Source of the DNA: Winogradskya consettensis
GTDB lineage: Bacteria; Actinomycetota; Actinomycetes; Mycobacteriales; Micromonosporaceae
NCBI RefSeq assembly: GCF_018332715.1
Contig: NZ_BOQP01000013.1
Location: 113,605-177,604 of the forward strand
DNA: 64,000 bases
Direction of reading: 5' to 3'
Under the pieces are notes generated by a model, which saw only the letters and a list, made by a program, of their open reading frames with translations, was not told the DNA's origin and made no database searches. The translations under genes were made by a program, and so were the position numbers. Below are positions 34,437 to 43,131 of this stretch, in pieces; position 1 is the stretch's first letter, and every line of letters begins with the position of its first letter.

Positions 34437-35624
34437 ATGTCGCTCCCCGAAGTGCACCTGATCGGCGGCACCCGCCCCGAAGCCGTCAAGCTGGCCCCCG
34501 TAGTGCTCGCCATGCGCGAAGCCGGCCTGCTCACCCCCGTCCTGGTCGCCAGCGGCCAGCACCCGACCATGGTCAGCCAGGCGCTCGTCGCGTTCGGCCT
34601 CGAACCCGACGTCACGCTGGCCGTCGAGCGGGGCACCGGCACCCAGGCCGAGCTGCTCACCGAGATGATCCGGCAGCTCGACGAGCTCTGGGCGCAGCGG
34701 ACCCCCGCCGCCGTGATCGTGCAGGGCGACACCACCACGAGCCTGGCCGGCGCGCTCGCAGCGTTCTGGCGGCGGATCCCGGTCGTGCACCTCGAGGCGG
34801 GGCTGCGCTCCGGTGACCTCGAGTCGCCGTTCCCCGAGGAGGGCAACCGGCGACTGGTCGCGCAGGTCGCGTCGCTGCACCTCGCGCCGACGCCGCTGGC
34901 CGCCATGAACCTGCTCGACGAGAACATCGACACCACCGACGTGCTGATCACCGGCAACACCGTCGTCGACGCCACGCTCGCGGTGGCCGGGCGCCGGATG
35001 CCGTACGAGACCCCCGCGCTGGCCGCCCGCGCCGAGTCGGAGAACCGGCTGGTCGTCGTCACCGCGCACCGCCGCGAGTCGTGGGGCGCCCCGCTCGACC
35101 GCATCCTCGCCGCCGTCCGCGAGCTCGTCGAGCGCTACGACGACATCGACGTGGTCCTGCCGAGCCACCCGAACCCCGCGGTCCGCGCCCAGGTCGAGGC
35201 CGGGCTCGGCGGCGTCGAGCGGGTCACGGTCACCGACCCGTTGCCGTACCCCGATCTGTCGCGCCTGCTCTCCGAGGCATACCTGGTGCTCACCGACTCG
35301 GGCGGCATCCAGGAGGAGGCCCCGTCGTTCGGCGTGCCCGCGCTGGTGCTGCGCGAGGTCACCGAACGGGTCGAGTCGCTGCACGCCGGTTGCGCCAAGC
35401 TCGTCGGCTCCAACCCCGAACTGATCGTGAAGGAGGCGGCTCTGCTGCTCGACAGCCGGGTCCGCCGCGACGCGATGACCGCGGGCGGAAACCCCTACGG
35501 CGACGGTCTCGCGGCCGGCCGTACCGCTCAGGCGACCGCGCACCTACTCGGCCTCGCCGAGGCTCCCGCACCGATGCCCGCCTTCGAATCCACCGCCGCT
35601 GTCACGTACGGAGCGTCCTTCTGA
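34437..35624 (+). CDS. wecB: UDP-N-acetylglucosamine 2-epimerase (non-hydrolysing)
   Basis: The 395-residue enzyme interconverts UDP-GlcNAc and UDP-ManNAc. Clear family blocks: LIGGTRPEAVKLAPVVLAMR, VASGQHPTMVSQAL, VQGDTTTSLAGALAAF, VVHLEAGLRSGD, FPEEGNRRLVAQVASLHLAP, TAHRRESWGAPLDRIL, YLVLTDSGGIQEEAPSFGVP and LVLREVTERVE. All catalytic residues (the Asp of QGD, Glu of HLEAG, His of TAHRRE) are present. The ATG at 34437 follows the glycosyltransferase stop by 38 bases, and the stop overlaps the DUF2334 start. It would supply an activated sugar to the polymerase upstream. Confidence 0.92.
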   Translation: MSLPEVHLIGGTRPEAVKLAPVVLAMREAGLLTPVLVASGQHPTMVSQALVAFGLEPDVTLAVERGTGTQAELLTEMIRQLDELWAQRTPAAVIVQGDTTTSLAGALAAFWRRIPVVHLEAGLRSGDLESPFPEEGNRRLVAQVASLHLAPTPLAAMNLLDENIDTTDVLITGNTVVDATLAVAGRRMPYETPALAARAESENRLVVVTAHRRESWGAPLDRILAAVRELVERYDDIDVVLPSHPNPAVRAQVEAGLGGVERVTVTDPLPYPDLSRLLSEAYLVLTDSGGIQEEAPSFGVPALVLREVTERVESLHAGCAKLVGSNPELIVKEAALLLDSRVRRDAMTAGGNPYGDGLAAGRTAQATAHLLGLAEAPAPMPAFESTAAVTYGASF

Positions 35625-37252
35625 TGCGTACCCCCAAGCTCACCCGCCGCACGATCCTCGGCGCCGGCGTCGCCCTCACCGCCACCGCCGCCCTCGGGGT
35701 CGGCGTGATGAATGCCGACGCCGCGACCACCACCACGTCGGCCGCCACCAAGTCGGGCAAGGCCGCGCCGGGCGGCGGCACCGCGAAGACGCTCGTGCTC
35801 TACGACACCACCGGCGACTACGGCTGGATGGGCGAGGTCTACGCCACCCAGACCGCGAACCTCGCCTCGCACTTCGGTTCCTGGACCGCGGCGCCGGTCG
35901 CGGCCTACAAGGCCGGCGACCTGAACACCTACACGGCCGTGGTCTACGTGGGCTCCACCTACGACGAGCCGCTGCCGGCCGCCTTCCTCGCCGACATCAC
36001 CGCGACGAAGAAGCCGGTGACCTGGCTCTTCGACAACATCTGGCAGCTGGCCGCCAAGGACGCGAACTTCGCCGCCACCCACGGCTTCACCAGCGGTTCG
36101 TTCGACTTCGCCGACGTGACCGAGGTCGACTACAAGGGCAAGAAGCTCACCCGCGACACGACCGACAAGTCCGGCATCATGAACCTCACGGTCTCGGACA
36201 CCACCAAGTTCAAGACCTTGGCATCGGCCGTACGCCCGGACGGCACCACCTTCCCCTGGGCCGTGCAGTCCGGCAACTTCACCTACGTCGGCGAGATCCC
36301 GTTCGCGTACGTGACCCACGACGACCGCTACCTCGCGTTCGCCGACATCCTCTTCGACTCGCTCGGCGACACCGGCGTCTCCCGGGAGCGGCACCGCGCC
36401 CTGGCCCGCATCGAGGACGTCGGCCCCGACTCCGACCCGGACGAGCTCAAGGCGATCGCCGACTACCTCTACGCCGAGAAGGTCCCGTTCAGCGTCGCCG
36501 TCTACCCGCGGTACCGCGACCCGAAGGGCGTGCAGAACAACGGCAAGGCCCAGGACTACACGCTGGTGAACAAGCCGAAGGTCGTCGCGGCGCTGAAGTA
36601 CATGCAGCAGCGCGGCGGCACGCTGATCATGCACGGCTACACCCACCAGTACGGCAACGTGGCGAACCCGTACGACGGCGTCAGCGCGAACGACTTCGAG
36701 TTCTACATGGCGCACGTCGACGCGAACAACAGCGTCATCTACGACGGCCCGGTCAAGGAGGACTCCGCGTCATACGTGACCAGCCGGGTCACCGCCGCCG
36801 GCCTGACCTTCGCGCTCGCCGGCCTGGGCATGCCCACGACGTTCGAGTTCCCGCACTACGCGGCGAGCGGCCTGGACTACCAGACGATCAACACGCTGTT
36901 CGGCAAGCGCTACGACCGCGGCCTCTACTTCCCGGGCGTGCTCACCGGGGCGAAGTTCGACTACACCCGTCAGTTCGGGCAGTTCTTCCCGTACGCCGTC
37001 CGCGACGTCTACGGCTCGGTCGTCATTCCGGAGAACATCGGCAACGTCGAGCCCGAGCCGTTCAACAACCACCCGGCCCGGCTGCCCGCCGACCTGCTCG
37101 CCTCCGCGGACCGCAACCTGGTCGTACGCGACGGCGTGGCCAGCTTCTTCTACCACGCGTACCTCGGCACGGACCACCTGAAGACGCTGGTCACGGGGCT
37201 CAAGGCGCAGGGCTACTCGTTCGTCTCCGGCGACTCGATGGTCGCCGGCTGA
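35624..37252 (+). CDS. Exported DUF2334 polysaccharide-deacetylase-like protein (Tat signal)
   Basis: The 542-residue protein starts MRTPKLTRRTILGAGVALTA, a twin-arginine type signal (TRRTILGAG) with likely cleavage after NADA. The catalytic region is the DUF2334 domain of the carbohydrate esterase 4-like fold: HRALARIEDVGPDSDPDEL (metal Asp), FSVAVYPRYRDP, GGTLIMHGYTHQYGN (His-rich metal motif) and FEFPHYAASGLDY. It probably deacetylates or otherwise trims a surface polysaccharide outside the membrane. ATG at 35624 overlaps the epimerase stop (TGATG), and its own stop overlaps the SnoaL gene, so coupling is tight. Confidence 0.85.
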   Translation: MRTPKLTRRTILGAGVALTATAALGVGVMNADAATTTTSAATKSGKAAPGGGTAKTLVLYDTTGDYGWMGEVYATQTANLASHFGSWTAAPVAAYKAGDLNTYTAVVYVGSTYDEPLPAAFLADITATKKPVTWLFDNIWQLAAKDANFAATHGFTSGSFDFADVTEVDYKGKKLTRDTTDKSGIMNLTVSDTTKFKTLASAVRPDGTTFPWAVQSGNFTYVGEIPFAYVTHDDRYLAFADILFDSLGDTGVSRERHRALARIEDVGPDSDPDELKAIADYLYAEKVPFSVAVYPRYRDPKGVQNNGKAQDYTLVNKPKVVAALKYMQQRGGTLIMHGYTHQYGNVANPYDGVSANDFEFYMAHVDANNSVIYDGPVKEDSASYVTSRVTAAGLTFALAGLGMPTTFEFPHYAASGLDYQTINTLFGKRYDRGLYFPGVLTGAKFDYTRQFGQFFPYAVRDVYGSVVIPENIGNVEPEPFNNHPARLPADLLASADRNLVVRDGVASFFYHAYLGTDHLKTLVTGLKAQGYSFVSGDSMVAG

Positions 37253-37632
37253 TGTCTGCCACCGGGGAGGTAGCGGCCTTCTACGCCCAGTCGTGGATCC
37301 ATCAGGACCGCAGCGCCATGCTCCGGGTCATCGCGCCGGACGCCGAGATCGAGTGGAACCTCGACCAGCCTGCCGATGACGAGGAGCTGGCCCAGCTCCT
37401 GCAACGGATGGCCGCGTTCGCCGACTCGGTCACGATCGCCTCGACCGTCTGCGCGGACGACCGGGCGGCGCTGGTCTACGACTGTGCCGCTCCCTTCGGC
37501 ACGGCGCGCTTCGCGGAGTTCCTGACGGTCACCGACGGCCTGATCAGTGAGGTCCGGCAGGTGTACGACGTGACGGCGCTGCGCCGTTACTTCCACGGCC
37601 TGCTCGACGAGGAAGACGAGTACGAGTTGTGA
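37252..37632 (+). CDS. SnoaL-like/NTF2-fold protein
   Basis: The 126-residue protein has the NTF2-like pattern of an N-terminal helix (VAAFYAQSWIHQDRSAMLRV), IAPDAEIEWNL, a helix, then strands VTIASTVCADDRAALVYDCA and RFAEFLTVTDGLISEVRQVYD. The fold is used by isomerases, hydrolases and small ligand-binding proteins, so the function is open. The start overlaps the DUF2334 stop in TGATG. Its place as the last gene of a polysaccharide operon is unusual. Confidence 0.8.
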   Translation: MSATGEVAAFYAQSWIHQDRSAMLRVIAPDAEIEWNLDQPADDEELAQLLQRMAAFADSVTIASTVCADDRAALVYDCAAPFGTARFAEFLTVTDGLISEVRQVYDVTALRRYFHGLLDEEDEYEL

Positions 37633-37667
37633 TCACGTCTCCCTCCATCGGCAGGGCCCGTCCCGGC

Positions 37668-38405
37668 TTAAGGGAAAACTCGTCCGAGTAGTGCGAGCAA
37701 GTTTTCCCAGTGGCGCTTCTCGCCGGCCTCGTCGTACGCGGACGTGTCGGTCATCGTGTAGCCGTGCGAGGCGCCGTCGTAGATCTCCGACGTGTAGGTG
37801 ACCCCGGCCTCGTCCAGCGCCTGCTCGAGCACGGCGATCTGCTCGGCGGTGATCGAGTGGTCCTTGTCGGCATGACCGAAGTACAGCTCACCCGTGATGG
37901 CCCCTACCGCGAGGTGGGGGCTGTCCGGCTGATCGGTCACCAGCCGGCCGCCGTGGAAGCTGGCAACGGCCTTGATCCGGTCCGGGTACGCCGCGATCGC
38001 CTTGAACGCGTTCGTCCCGCCCATGCAGTAACCGGTGATCGCGACCGGGCCGGTCTCGTAGGCGCTGAAGAAGTCCAGGTACGCCCTGGTGTCCGACAGG
38101 ATCTCGGGAGTGTTCAGCGCCATCACGAGCGGCATGATCGTGGCGACGGCGGCTTCCCGGGCCTCCGGGGTCTGCAGGGAGCCCTCGAAGAGCGGGGCGC
38201 GCTTGCCTCGGTAGAGCAGGTTCGGGGCGAGGACGGCGTACCCGTGCTCGGCGATCCGGTCTGCCATCTCGAAGATGCGGGGACGCAGGCTGAAGGCATC
38301 CGGGTAGAGCAGCACGCCCGGGAACGGCCCGTCGCCGTCGGGCAGCACCAGGTACGCGTCCGCGACGCCGTCCGGGGTCGTGATGTCCACGGTGGTCTTG
38401 TTCAT
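37668..38405 (-). CDS. Dienelactone hydrolase family protein
   Basis: The 245-residue alpha/beta-hydrolase has the Cys-nucleophile elbow GPVAITGYCMGGTNAFKAIA, the Asp in LYFGHADKDHSITAEQI and the His in YDGASHGYTM: the Cys-Asp-His triad of dienelactone hydrolases. The N-terminal FPGVLLYPDAFSLRPRIFEM gives the conserved oxyanion region. The ATG at 38405 gives the normal MNKTTVDITTPDGVADAYLV start. It is a single gene with no visible link to aromatic catabolism. Confidence 0.88.
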   Translation of the reverse strand: MNKTTVDITTPDGVADAYLVLPDGDGPFPGVLLYPDAFSLRPRIFEMADRIAEHGYAVLAPNLLYRGKRAPLFEGSLQTPEAREAAVATIMPLVMALNTPEILSDTRAYLDFFSAYETGPVAITGYCMGGTNAFKAIAAYPDRIKAVASFHGGRLVTDQPDSPHLAVGAITGELYFGHADKDHSITAEQIAVLEQALDEAGVTYTSEIYDGASHGYTMTDTSAYDEAGEKRHWENLLALLGRVFP

Positions 38406-38554
38406 ACGGGCACGTTATCCCCCTTACCGACCGTGATCGTCGACGCCGGTTGGTGCCACTTAAAACAGACTTAAGGAATTTGGCAGAACGCTTTAAGCCG
38501 TACGGGATAACGATCAGTCTCGTTCTCAGCCTTACCTTGATCGGAGTTCTGCCC

Positions 38555-40015
38555 ATGGCACGTCGTCGTCTGCGTTTGGCCATCTACGCGGGAGCCGCCG
38601 CAATCGCCATCGGCGGTGGCGCCGTCGCCGCGGTCGCTGCCACCAACCCGTCGACGCAGGCCACCGGCGGGCTCACGGCGAGCTTCACCAAGGACTCCGA
38701 CTGGGGCAGCGGCTACCAGGGCAAATACACGATCACGAACTCCGGTGGCGCCGCGGTCAACGGCTGGCAGCTCGTCTTCGGCCTGCCGGCGAGCGCGAAG
38801 CTCAGCAGCTCGTGGGAGGCCACGGTCACCACCGCGGGGACCACGTCGACGGCGAAGGACAAGGGCTACAACGCCACGATCCCGGCCGGCGCGACCACCA
38901 CGTTCGGGTTCATCGTGACCGGCGGCGGCGCACCGACCAGCTGCACGATCAACGGCGCGTCCTGCGGTGGCGGCGGCTCGACCCCGACCACGGCACCCAC
39001 CACCGCGCCGACGACCAAGGCGCCCACCACGGCACCGACCACCAAGGCGCCCACGACCGCGCCCACCACGAAGGCGCCGACGACGGCACCGACCAGCGCA
39101 CCGGCGACCACCACCCCGCCGTCATCGGGCAGCGGCAACGTGCTCGTCGCGCCGTACGTCGACATGGGCCTGCTCTCCAACGGCAGCACCACGCTGTCGC
39201 AGCTGGCATCGAGCGGGAACGTCAAGTCGTACTCGCTGGCGTTCGTCACCAGCGTCGGCTGCAAGGCCAGCTGGTTCAACGCGTTCGACCCGCGGGCCAA
39301 GCAGTTCGGTGACCAGATCACGGCGATCCGCGCCGGCGGCGGCGACGTGAAGGTGTCCTTCGGCGGCGCGACCGGCATCGAGCTGGCGCAGGCGTGCACC
39401 GACGTGAAGGCGCTGCAGGCCGAGTACCAGGCGGTCGTCTCCGCGTACAACCTGAAGTACATCGACCTCGACATCGAGGGCGCGGCCGTGGCCGACCCCA
39501 CCACGATCGCCCGCCGCTCGACCGCGCTCGCCGCGCTGCAGAAGGCCAACCCCGGCCTGAAGATCTCGCTGACCCTGCCGGTGCTGCCCGAGGGCCTCAC
39601 CGCCGACGGTGTGAACGTGGTCAAGTCGGCGAAGAACGCGGGCGTCGACCTCGACCTGGTCAACATCATGGCGATGGACTACGGCCGCTCCGGCCAGGAC
39701 TACGGCGACCTCGCGATCCAGGCCGTCAAGTCGACCAAGGACCAGATCAAGTCGGTCTACGGCAACAGCGACGCGGCCGCCTTCAAGATGGTCGGCGTGA
39801 CCCCGATGCTGGGCAAGAACGACGACAACGGCACCTTCACCCAGGACGACGCCCGGGACCTGGTCGCCTTCGCCAACAGCAACCACCTCGGGTTCGTCTC
39901 CTTCTGGGAGGTCAACCGCGACAAGAACGCCTGCAACGGCGCGCTCTTCCAGTGCACCAACGTCACCCAGTCGCCGTTCGAGTTCTCCAAGATCTTCGCC
40001 GGCTTCAAGGGCTAG
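38555..40015 (+). CDS. Secreted family 18 chitinase with CBM2 domain
   Basis: The 486-residue enzyme has a signal peptide (MARRRLRLAIYAGAAAIAIG, cleavage near VAA), a family 2 carbohydrate-binding module (about 37-137; TASFTKDSDWGSGYQGKYTI, WQLVFGLPA, C130/C137), a Thr/Pro/Ala linker with TTKAPTTAP repeats (about 143-190), and a GH18 domain to the end. SFGG is at 268-271 and YIDLDIEG at 302-309, so the proton donor is E308 in a full DxDxE. GGAG precedes the ATG at 38555. Two ACTTAA copies (about 38459 and 38472) lie upstream and could be regulatory. It attacks chitin outside the cell and complements the AA10 enzyme at the right end. Confidence 0.93.
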   Translation: MARRRLRLAIYAGAAAIAIGGGAVAAVAATNPSTQATGGLTASFTKDSDWGSGYQGKYTITNSGGAAVNGWQLVFGLPASAKLSSSWEATVTTAGTTSTAKDKGYNATIPAGATTTFGFIVTGGGAPTSCTINGASCGGGGSTPTTAPTTAPTTKAPTTAPTTKAPTTAPTTKAPTTAPTSAPATTTPPSSGSGNVLVAPYVDMGLLSNGSTTLSQLASSGNVKSYSLAFVTSVGCKASWFNAFDPRAKQFGDQITAIRAGGGDVKVSFGGATGIELAQACTDVKALQAEYQAVVSAYNLKYIDLDIEGAAVADPTTIARRSTALAALQKANPGLKISLTLPVLPEGLTADGVNVVKSAKNAGVDLDLVNIMAMDYGRSGQDYGDLAIQAVKSTKDQIKSVYGNSDAAAFKMVGVTPMLGKNDDNGTFTQDDARDLVAFANSNHLGFVSFWEVNRDKNACNGALFQCTNVTQSPFEFSKIFAGFKG

Positions 40016-40059
40016 ACCTCAGATTTCCGTCCCCCAACGGAAGAACCATCCCCAGAGAG

Positions 40060-40090
40060 AACGCGGTCCCTTACGGGGCCGCGTTTTCTC
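40060..40090. terminator. Bidirectional terminator between chitinase and TetR genes
   Basis: AACGCGG(T)CCC pairs with GGG(G)CCGCGTT around TTAC, followed by TTCTC. It lies 45 bases after the chitinase stop and covers the TAA of the convergent TetR gene, so it can serve both. Confidence 0.8.
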
Positions 40091-40679
40091 GTTCAAAACC
40101 CTTACCGAGCTCAGCGACCGTACGCCGGGCCAGGTCACGCAGGGGTGTCTCGTCCGGGCTCTCCAGCCAGAAGTGCAGCGCGACCCGCATCGCGGTCATG
40201 AACGTGGCGGCCATCAGCCGGGCGGTGACGGGATCGCCGAGCCGATCGGCGACTGCGCCCGCCAGCTCCTGCTCCAGCGCGGCGAACGTGCTGACCTGCT
40301 GGACGAGCAATGCCGGCTCGGTACGCAGCAGCCGCGTCTGCGCCACCCACTGCGGGTCGACCACACCGATCTGCTCGTAGTACTCGTCGGACGCTCCGGC
40401 CAGCGCGGTCCACGCACTCTCCTGCGCTGGGCGGCCCCGGACCAGGTCGACGAGCGTGGCGATGCGGCGGTGGTCGCCGTACAGCAGCGCCTCTTCCTTG
40501 TTGGCGAAGTAGTTGGAGAACGTGCGCCGGGAGACCCCGGCCTCGTCTGCCACCGCCTCCACCGTGAGCCGGTCAGCCCCGTGCGCGATCGCGAGCCGGA
40601 CCGCGGCCTCATGCAGGGCCTGGCGGGTAGCGGCCTTCTTGCGCTCCCGCAGCCCGGGCTCGGACGTGGCGGTACTCAT
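40071..40679 (-). CDS. TetR family transcriptional regulator
   Basis: The 202-residue protein has a TetR DNA-binding domain at residues 10-60: RERKKAATRQALHEAAVRLA, then LTVEAVADEAGVSRRTFSNY and FANKEEALLYG. The C-terminal part is helical and less conserved, as expected for ligand binding. It is divergent from the MarR/efflux genes, with 106 bases between the starts, which hold a 19-base near-palindrome. It probably controls itself and possibly the efflux pair. Confidence 0.88.
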   Translation of the reverse strand: MSTATSEPGLRERKKAATRQALHEAAVRLAIAHGADRLTVEAVADEAGVSRRTFSNYFANKEEALLYGDHRRIATLVDLVRGRPAQESAWTALAGASDEYYEQIGVVDPQWVAQTRLLRTEPALLVQQVSTFAALEQELAGAVADRLGDPVTARLMAATFMTAMRVALHFWLESPDETPLRDLARRTVAELGKGFERENAAP

Positions 40680-40722
40680 GGCCGAAGCTTAGCGGCGATC
40701 TGCATCACTTCCCAATGGGCAA

Positions 40723-40741
40723 ACTTGCACTTTGAGCAAGT
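40723..40741. promoter_or_regulatory. Near-palindrome operator overlapping the MarR gene promoter
   Basis: ACTTGC and GCAAGT arms flank ACTTTGA. TTGCAC (40725-40730) inside it is a fair -35 box, and GATAGT 17 bases later a fair -10 box, for the plus-strand MarR/efflux operon. A regulator bound here would block that promoter. Either of the two flanking regulators could be the ligand. Confidence 0.55.
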
Positions 40742-40785
40742 CTGGCAGATAGTTGTATGTGACACCCATCCCGCAGGAGGCTCCC

Positions 40786-41310
40786 ATGCCTGACGACGCC
40801 GGCACCGCGGCTCGTCGCGAACTGCTCCATCAGGTCCGCGAGATGTTCACGGCGTTCCGCCTCTTCAAGGGCGAGTTGCCGAGCCAGCACGCGGCCGTGC
40901 CCCCGGGCACCCTGATGGTGCTCGCGTCGATCGACCAGATGACCCCCGGCTCCGACGCGGGCTGCCACCTCAAGGACCTCGCCGTCCGCTGCTCGCTCGA
41001 TCCCTCGACGGTCAGCCGCTCGGTCGCCGCCCTCGTCAAGTCCGGCCTCGTCGACCGCAGCGCCGACCCGGTCGACGGCCGCGCCAGCGTCCTTGCCCTG
41101 AGCGCCCACGGCCGCAGCACCCTCGACGAGATCTACGGCTGGATCGACGACCGCCTCGCCATGGCCATGCGGGGATGGGACCTCGACGACATAGCCGTCT
41201 TCACCGCGCTCATGCAGCGCTTCTCCGCAGACCTTCTCCCCCGAACCACCACCTCGCCGGAGGCCGCGCGCCTCCCGCAAGCCAACTACCCGCTGGAGGC
41301 CGCGCGATGA
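40786..41310 (+). CDS. MarR family transcriptional regulator
   Basis: A 174-residue winged-helix regulator. Key parts: HLKDLAVRCSLDPSTVSRSV (recognition helix), ALVKSGLVDRSADPVDGRAS (wing with the D-R pattern), and LSAHGRSTLDEIY. AGGAGGCTCCC precedes the ATG at 40786; an upstream in-frame start at 40753 lacks this. The stop overlaps the start of the efflux gene (ATGA), so the regulator and pump are one transcription unit, typical of MarR control of drug efflux. Confidence 0.9.
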   Translation: MPDDAGTAARRELLHQVREMFTAFRLFKGELPSQHAAVPPGTLMVLASIDQMTPGSDAGCHLKDLAVRCSLDPSTVSRSVAALVKSGLVDRSADPVDGRASVLALSAHGRSTLDEIYGWIDDRLAMAMRGWDLDDIAVFTALMQRFSADLLPRTTTSPEAARLPQANYPLEAAR

Positions 41311-42911
41311 GCGCACCCACCACCACGCGCGTCGAACCTGATGCGATGAGCCACCGCCAGATCCTGGAGGCCCTCAGCGGCCTCCTGCTGGCCCTGTTCG
41401 TCGCCATGTCCAGCGCTACCATCGTCTCGACCGCCCTGCCGACGATCATCGGATCGCTCAACGGCACCCAGAACCAGTACACCTGGGTCGTCACGGCAAC
41501 GCTGCTCACCAGCACGGCGACGACCCCGATCTGGGGCAAGCTCTCGGACCTCTACAGCAAGAAACTGCTGGTCCAGCTCTCGATCATCATCTACGTCGCC
41601 GGCTCGATCGTCGCCGGCTTCTCCCAGACCGCCGGCGAGCTGATCGCCGCCCGCGCCTTCCAGGGCATCGGCCTCGGCGGCGTCCAGGCCCTGGTCCAGG
41701 TCGCCATCGCCGCGATGATCGCGCCCCGCGAACGCGGCCGCTACAACGGCTACCTCGGCGGAGTCCTCGCCCTCGCCACGGTCGGTGGCCCGCTGCTGGG
41801 CGGCGTCATCGTCGACTCCCCGCTGGGCTGGCGCTGGTGCTTCTTCGCCGGCGCGCCCGTCGCGGTCCTCGCCCTGATCGTCCTGCAGCGCACCCTGCAC
41901 CTGCCGGTCTTCAAGCGCGACAACGTCAAGATCGACTACGTCGGCGCGAGCCTGATCGCCCTCGGCGTGAGCGTCATCCTGATCTGGATCTCGTTCGTCG
42001 ACAGCTCCTTCGCCTGGATCTCCTGGCAGACCTTCACCATGGTCATCCCCGGCATCCTGATCCTCGTCGCCGCCGTCTGGGTCGAATCCCGCGTCGCCGA
42101 GCCGGTCGTCCCCCTGCCGATCGTCAAGCAGCGCAACACCGCCCTGGCCATCGTCGCCAGCCTCGCGGTCGGCATGGCGATGTTCGGCGGCTCGGTCTTC
42201 CTCGGCCAGTACTTCCAGATCGGCCGCGGCTACAGCCCCACCGAAGCCGGCCTGCTCACCATCCCCCTGATGGGCGGCCTCCTGGTCTCCTCAACGGTCT
42301 CCGGCCGCATGATCACCAAGACCGGCAAGATCAAGCCCTACATCCTCGCGGGTACGGCAATCCTGGTCGCCGGTTTCGCCATGCTCGCCTTCATGGACCA
42401 CGAAACCCCGCTCTGGTTCCTCTGGACCGGCATGCTGCTGGTCGGCGTCGGCGTCGGCATGTCGATGCAGAACCTGGTCCTCGCCGTCCAGAACTCGGTC
42501 TCCCTCAAGGACATCGGCGCCGCCAGCTCCACGATCGCCTTCTTCCGCTCCCTCGGCGGCACGATCGGCGTCTCCGTCCTCGGCGCGGTCCTCGCCCACC
42601 GTGTCACCGACTCGATCACCAGCCAGCTCGCCGCCTCAGGCGCCCCGGCCGGCTCCGGCGGCGGCAGCATCAGCGCCCTGAACCTCACCAGCCTCCCCGC
42701 CTCCATCCAGCACATCGTCCGGGCCGCCTACGGTGACGCCACCGGCCACATCTTCATGATCTCCGCCTTCATCGCGGTCATCGGCGTCGTCGCCTCGCTC
42801 TTCTTCAAGAACATCACTCTGCGCACCTCGCTCGACATGACCAAGGCCGCCGCAGAAACCAAGCCCGCCGCGGACGAAGCCACCGTCCCCGCCGAAGCCA
42901 TCACCCGCTGA
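41307..42911 (+). CDS. MFS multidrug efflux transporter, DHA2/EmrB type (14 TM)
   Basis: The 534-residue protein has about 14 membrane helices. MFS motif A is WGKLSDLYSKKLLVQLSI, and the antiporter motif C region is GGVLALATVGGPLLGGVIVD. The start and the IVSTALPTIIGSLN segment (motif D1) are typical of the EmrB/QacA group. Cargo is unknown, probably a drug or self-made metabolite exported with protons. It is coupled to the MarR gene by ATGA. A palindrome and a hairpin follow the stop. Confidence 0.9.
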   Translation: MSAPTTTRVEPDAMSHRQILEALSGLLLALFVAMSSATIVSTALPTIIGSLNGTQNQYTWVVTATLLTSTATTPIWGKLSDLYSKKLLVQLSIIIYVAGSIVAGFSQTAGELIAARAFQGIGLGGVQALVQVAIAAMIAPRERGRYNGYLGGVLALATVGGPLLGGVIVDSPLGWRWCFFAGAPVAVLALIVLQRTLHLPVFKRDNVKIDYVGASLIALGVSVILIWISFVDSSFAWISWQTFTMVIPGILILVAAVWVESRVAEPVVPLPIVKQRNTALAIVASLAVGMAMFGGSVFLGQYFQIGRGYSPTEAGLLTIPLMGGLLVSSTVSGRMITKTGKIKPYILAGTAILVAGFAMLAFMDHETPLWFLWTGMLLVGVGVGMSMQNLVLAVQNSVSLKDIGAASSTIAFFRSLGGTIGVSVLGAVLAHRVTDSITSQLAASGAPAGSGGGSISALNLTSLPASIQHIVRAAYGDATGHIFMISAFIAVIGVVASLFFKNITLRTSLDMTKAAAETKPAADEATVPAEAITR

Positions 42912-42927
42912 CCCACCCACCACGATC

Positions 42928-42958
42928 AGTTGTGCACAATTTAATTGTGCACAACTGA
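42928..42958. promoter_or_regulatory. Perfect 31-base palindrome made of two TTGTGCACAA sites
   Basis: CAGTTGTGCACAATT, a central T, and AATTGTGCACAACTG form two fully complementary 15-base arms. Each arm contains the ten-base palindrome TTGTGCACAA, and the core ACAATTTAATTGT resembles MarR/OhrR-type operators. It lies between two convergent efflux genes, with no start codon nearby, so its target is not obvious. Confidence 0.6.
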
Positions 42959-42965
42959 AATCACC

Positions 42966-42996
42966 GCAGCGCCCGGGCGAACCGCCCGGGCGCTGC
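42966..42996. terminator. Terminator hairpin between convergent efflux genes
   Basis: GCAGCGCCCGGGCG pairs with CGCCCGGGCGCTGC over a three-base loop, followed by TTCGTG. It is very stable and sits 54 bases after the first efflux gene. Confidence 0.75.
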
Positions 42997-43002
42997 TTCG
43001 TG

Positions 43003-43128
43003 CGCGGCCAGCTTTCCGCCGGGCCAACATCTCTTGCGGTTGGCTTTCGCCGAGCCGACGTTCGCGCGGCCGGCTTCCACAGCGCCGGCGTTTCGCGCGG
43101 CCCGCTTCCACAGGGCCGGCGTTTCGTG
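43003..43128. repeat. Tandem array, about 31-base units
   Basis: Four diverged units of 30-34 bases start at 43003, 43037, 43067 and 43098. The last two are closest: each reads cGGCC(G/C)GCTTCCACAG followed by GGCCGGCGTTTCGTG-like sequence. Each unit can also be read as two 15-16 base halves starting with GGCC. The array ends at the stop of the second efflux gene. It is not in a supported gene. Confidence 0.7.
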
Positions 43129-43131
43129 CGG

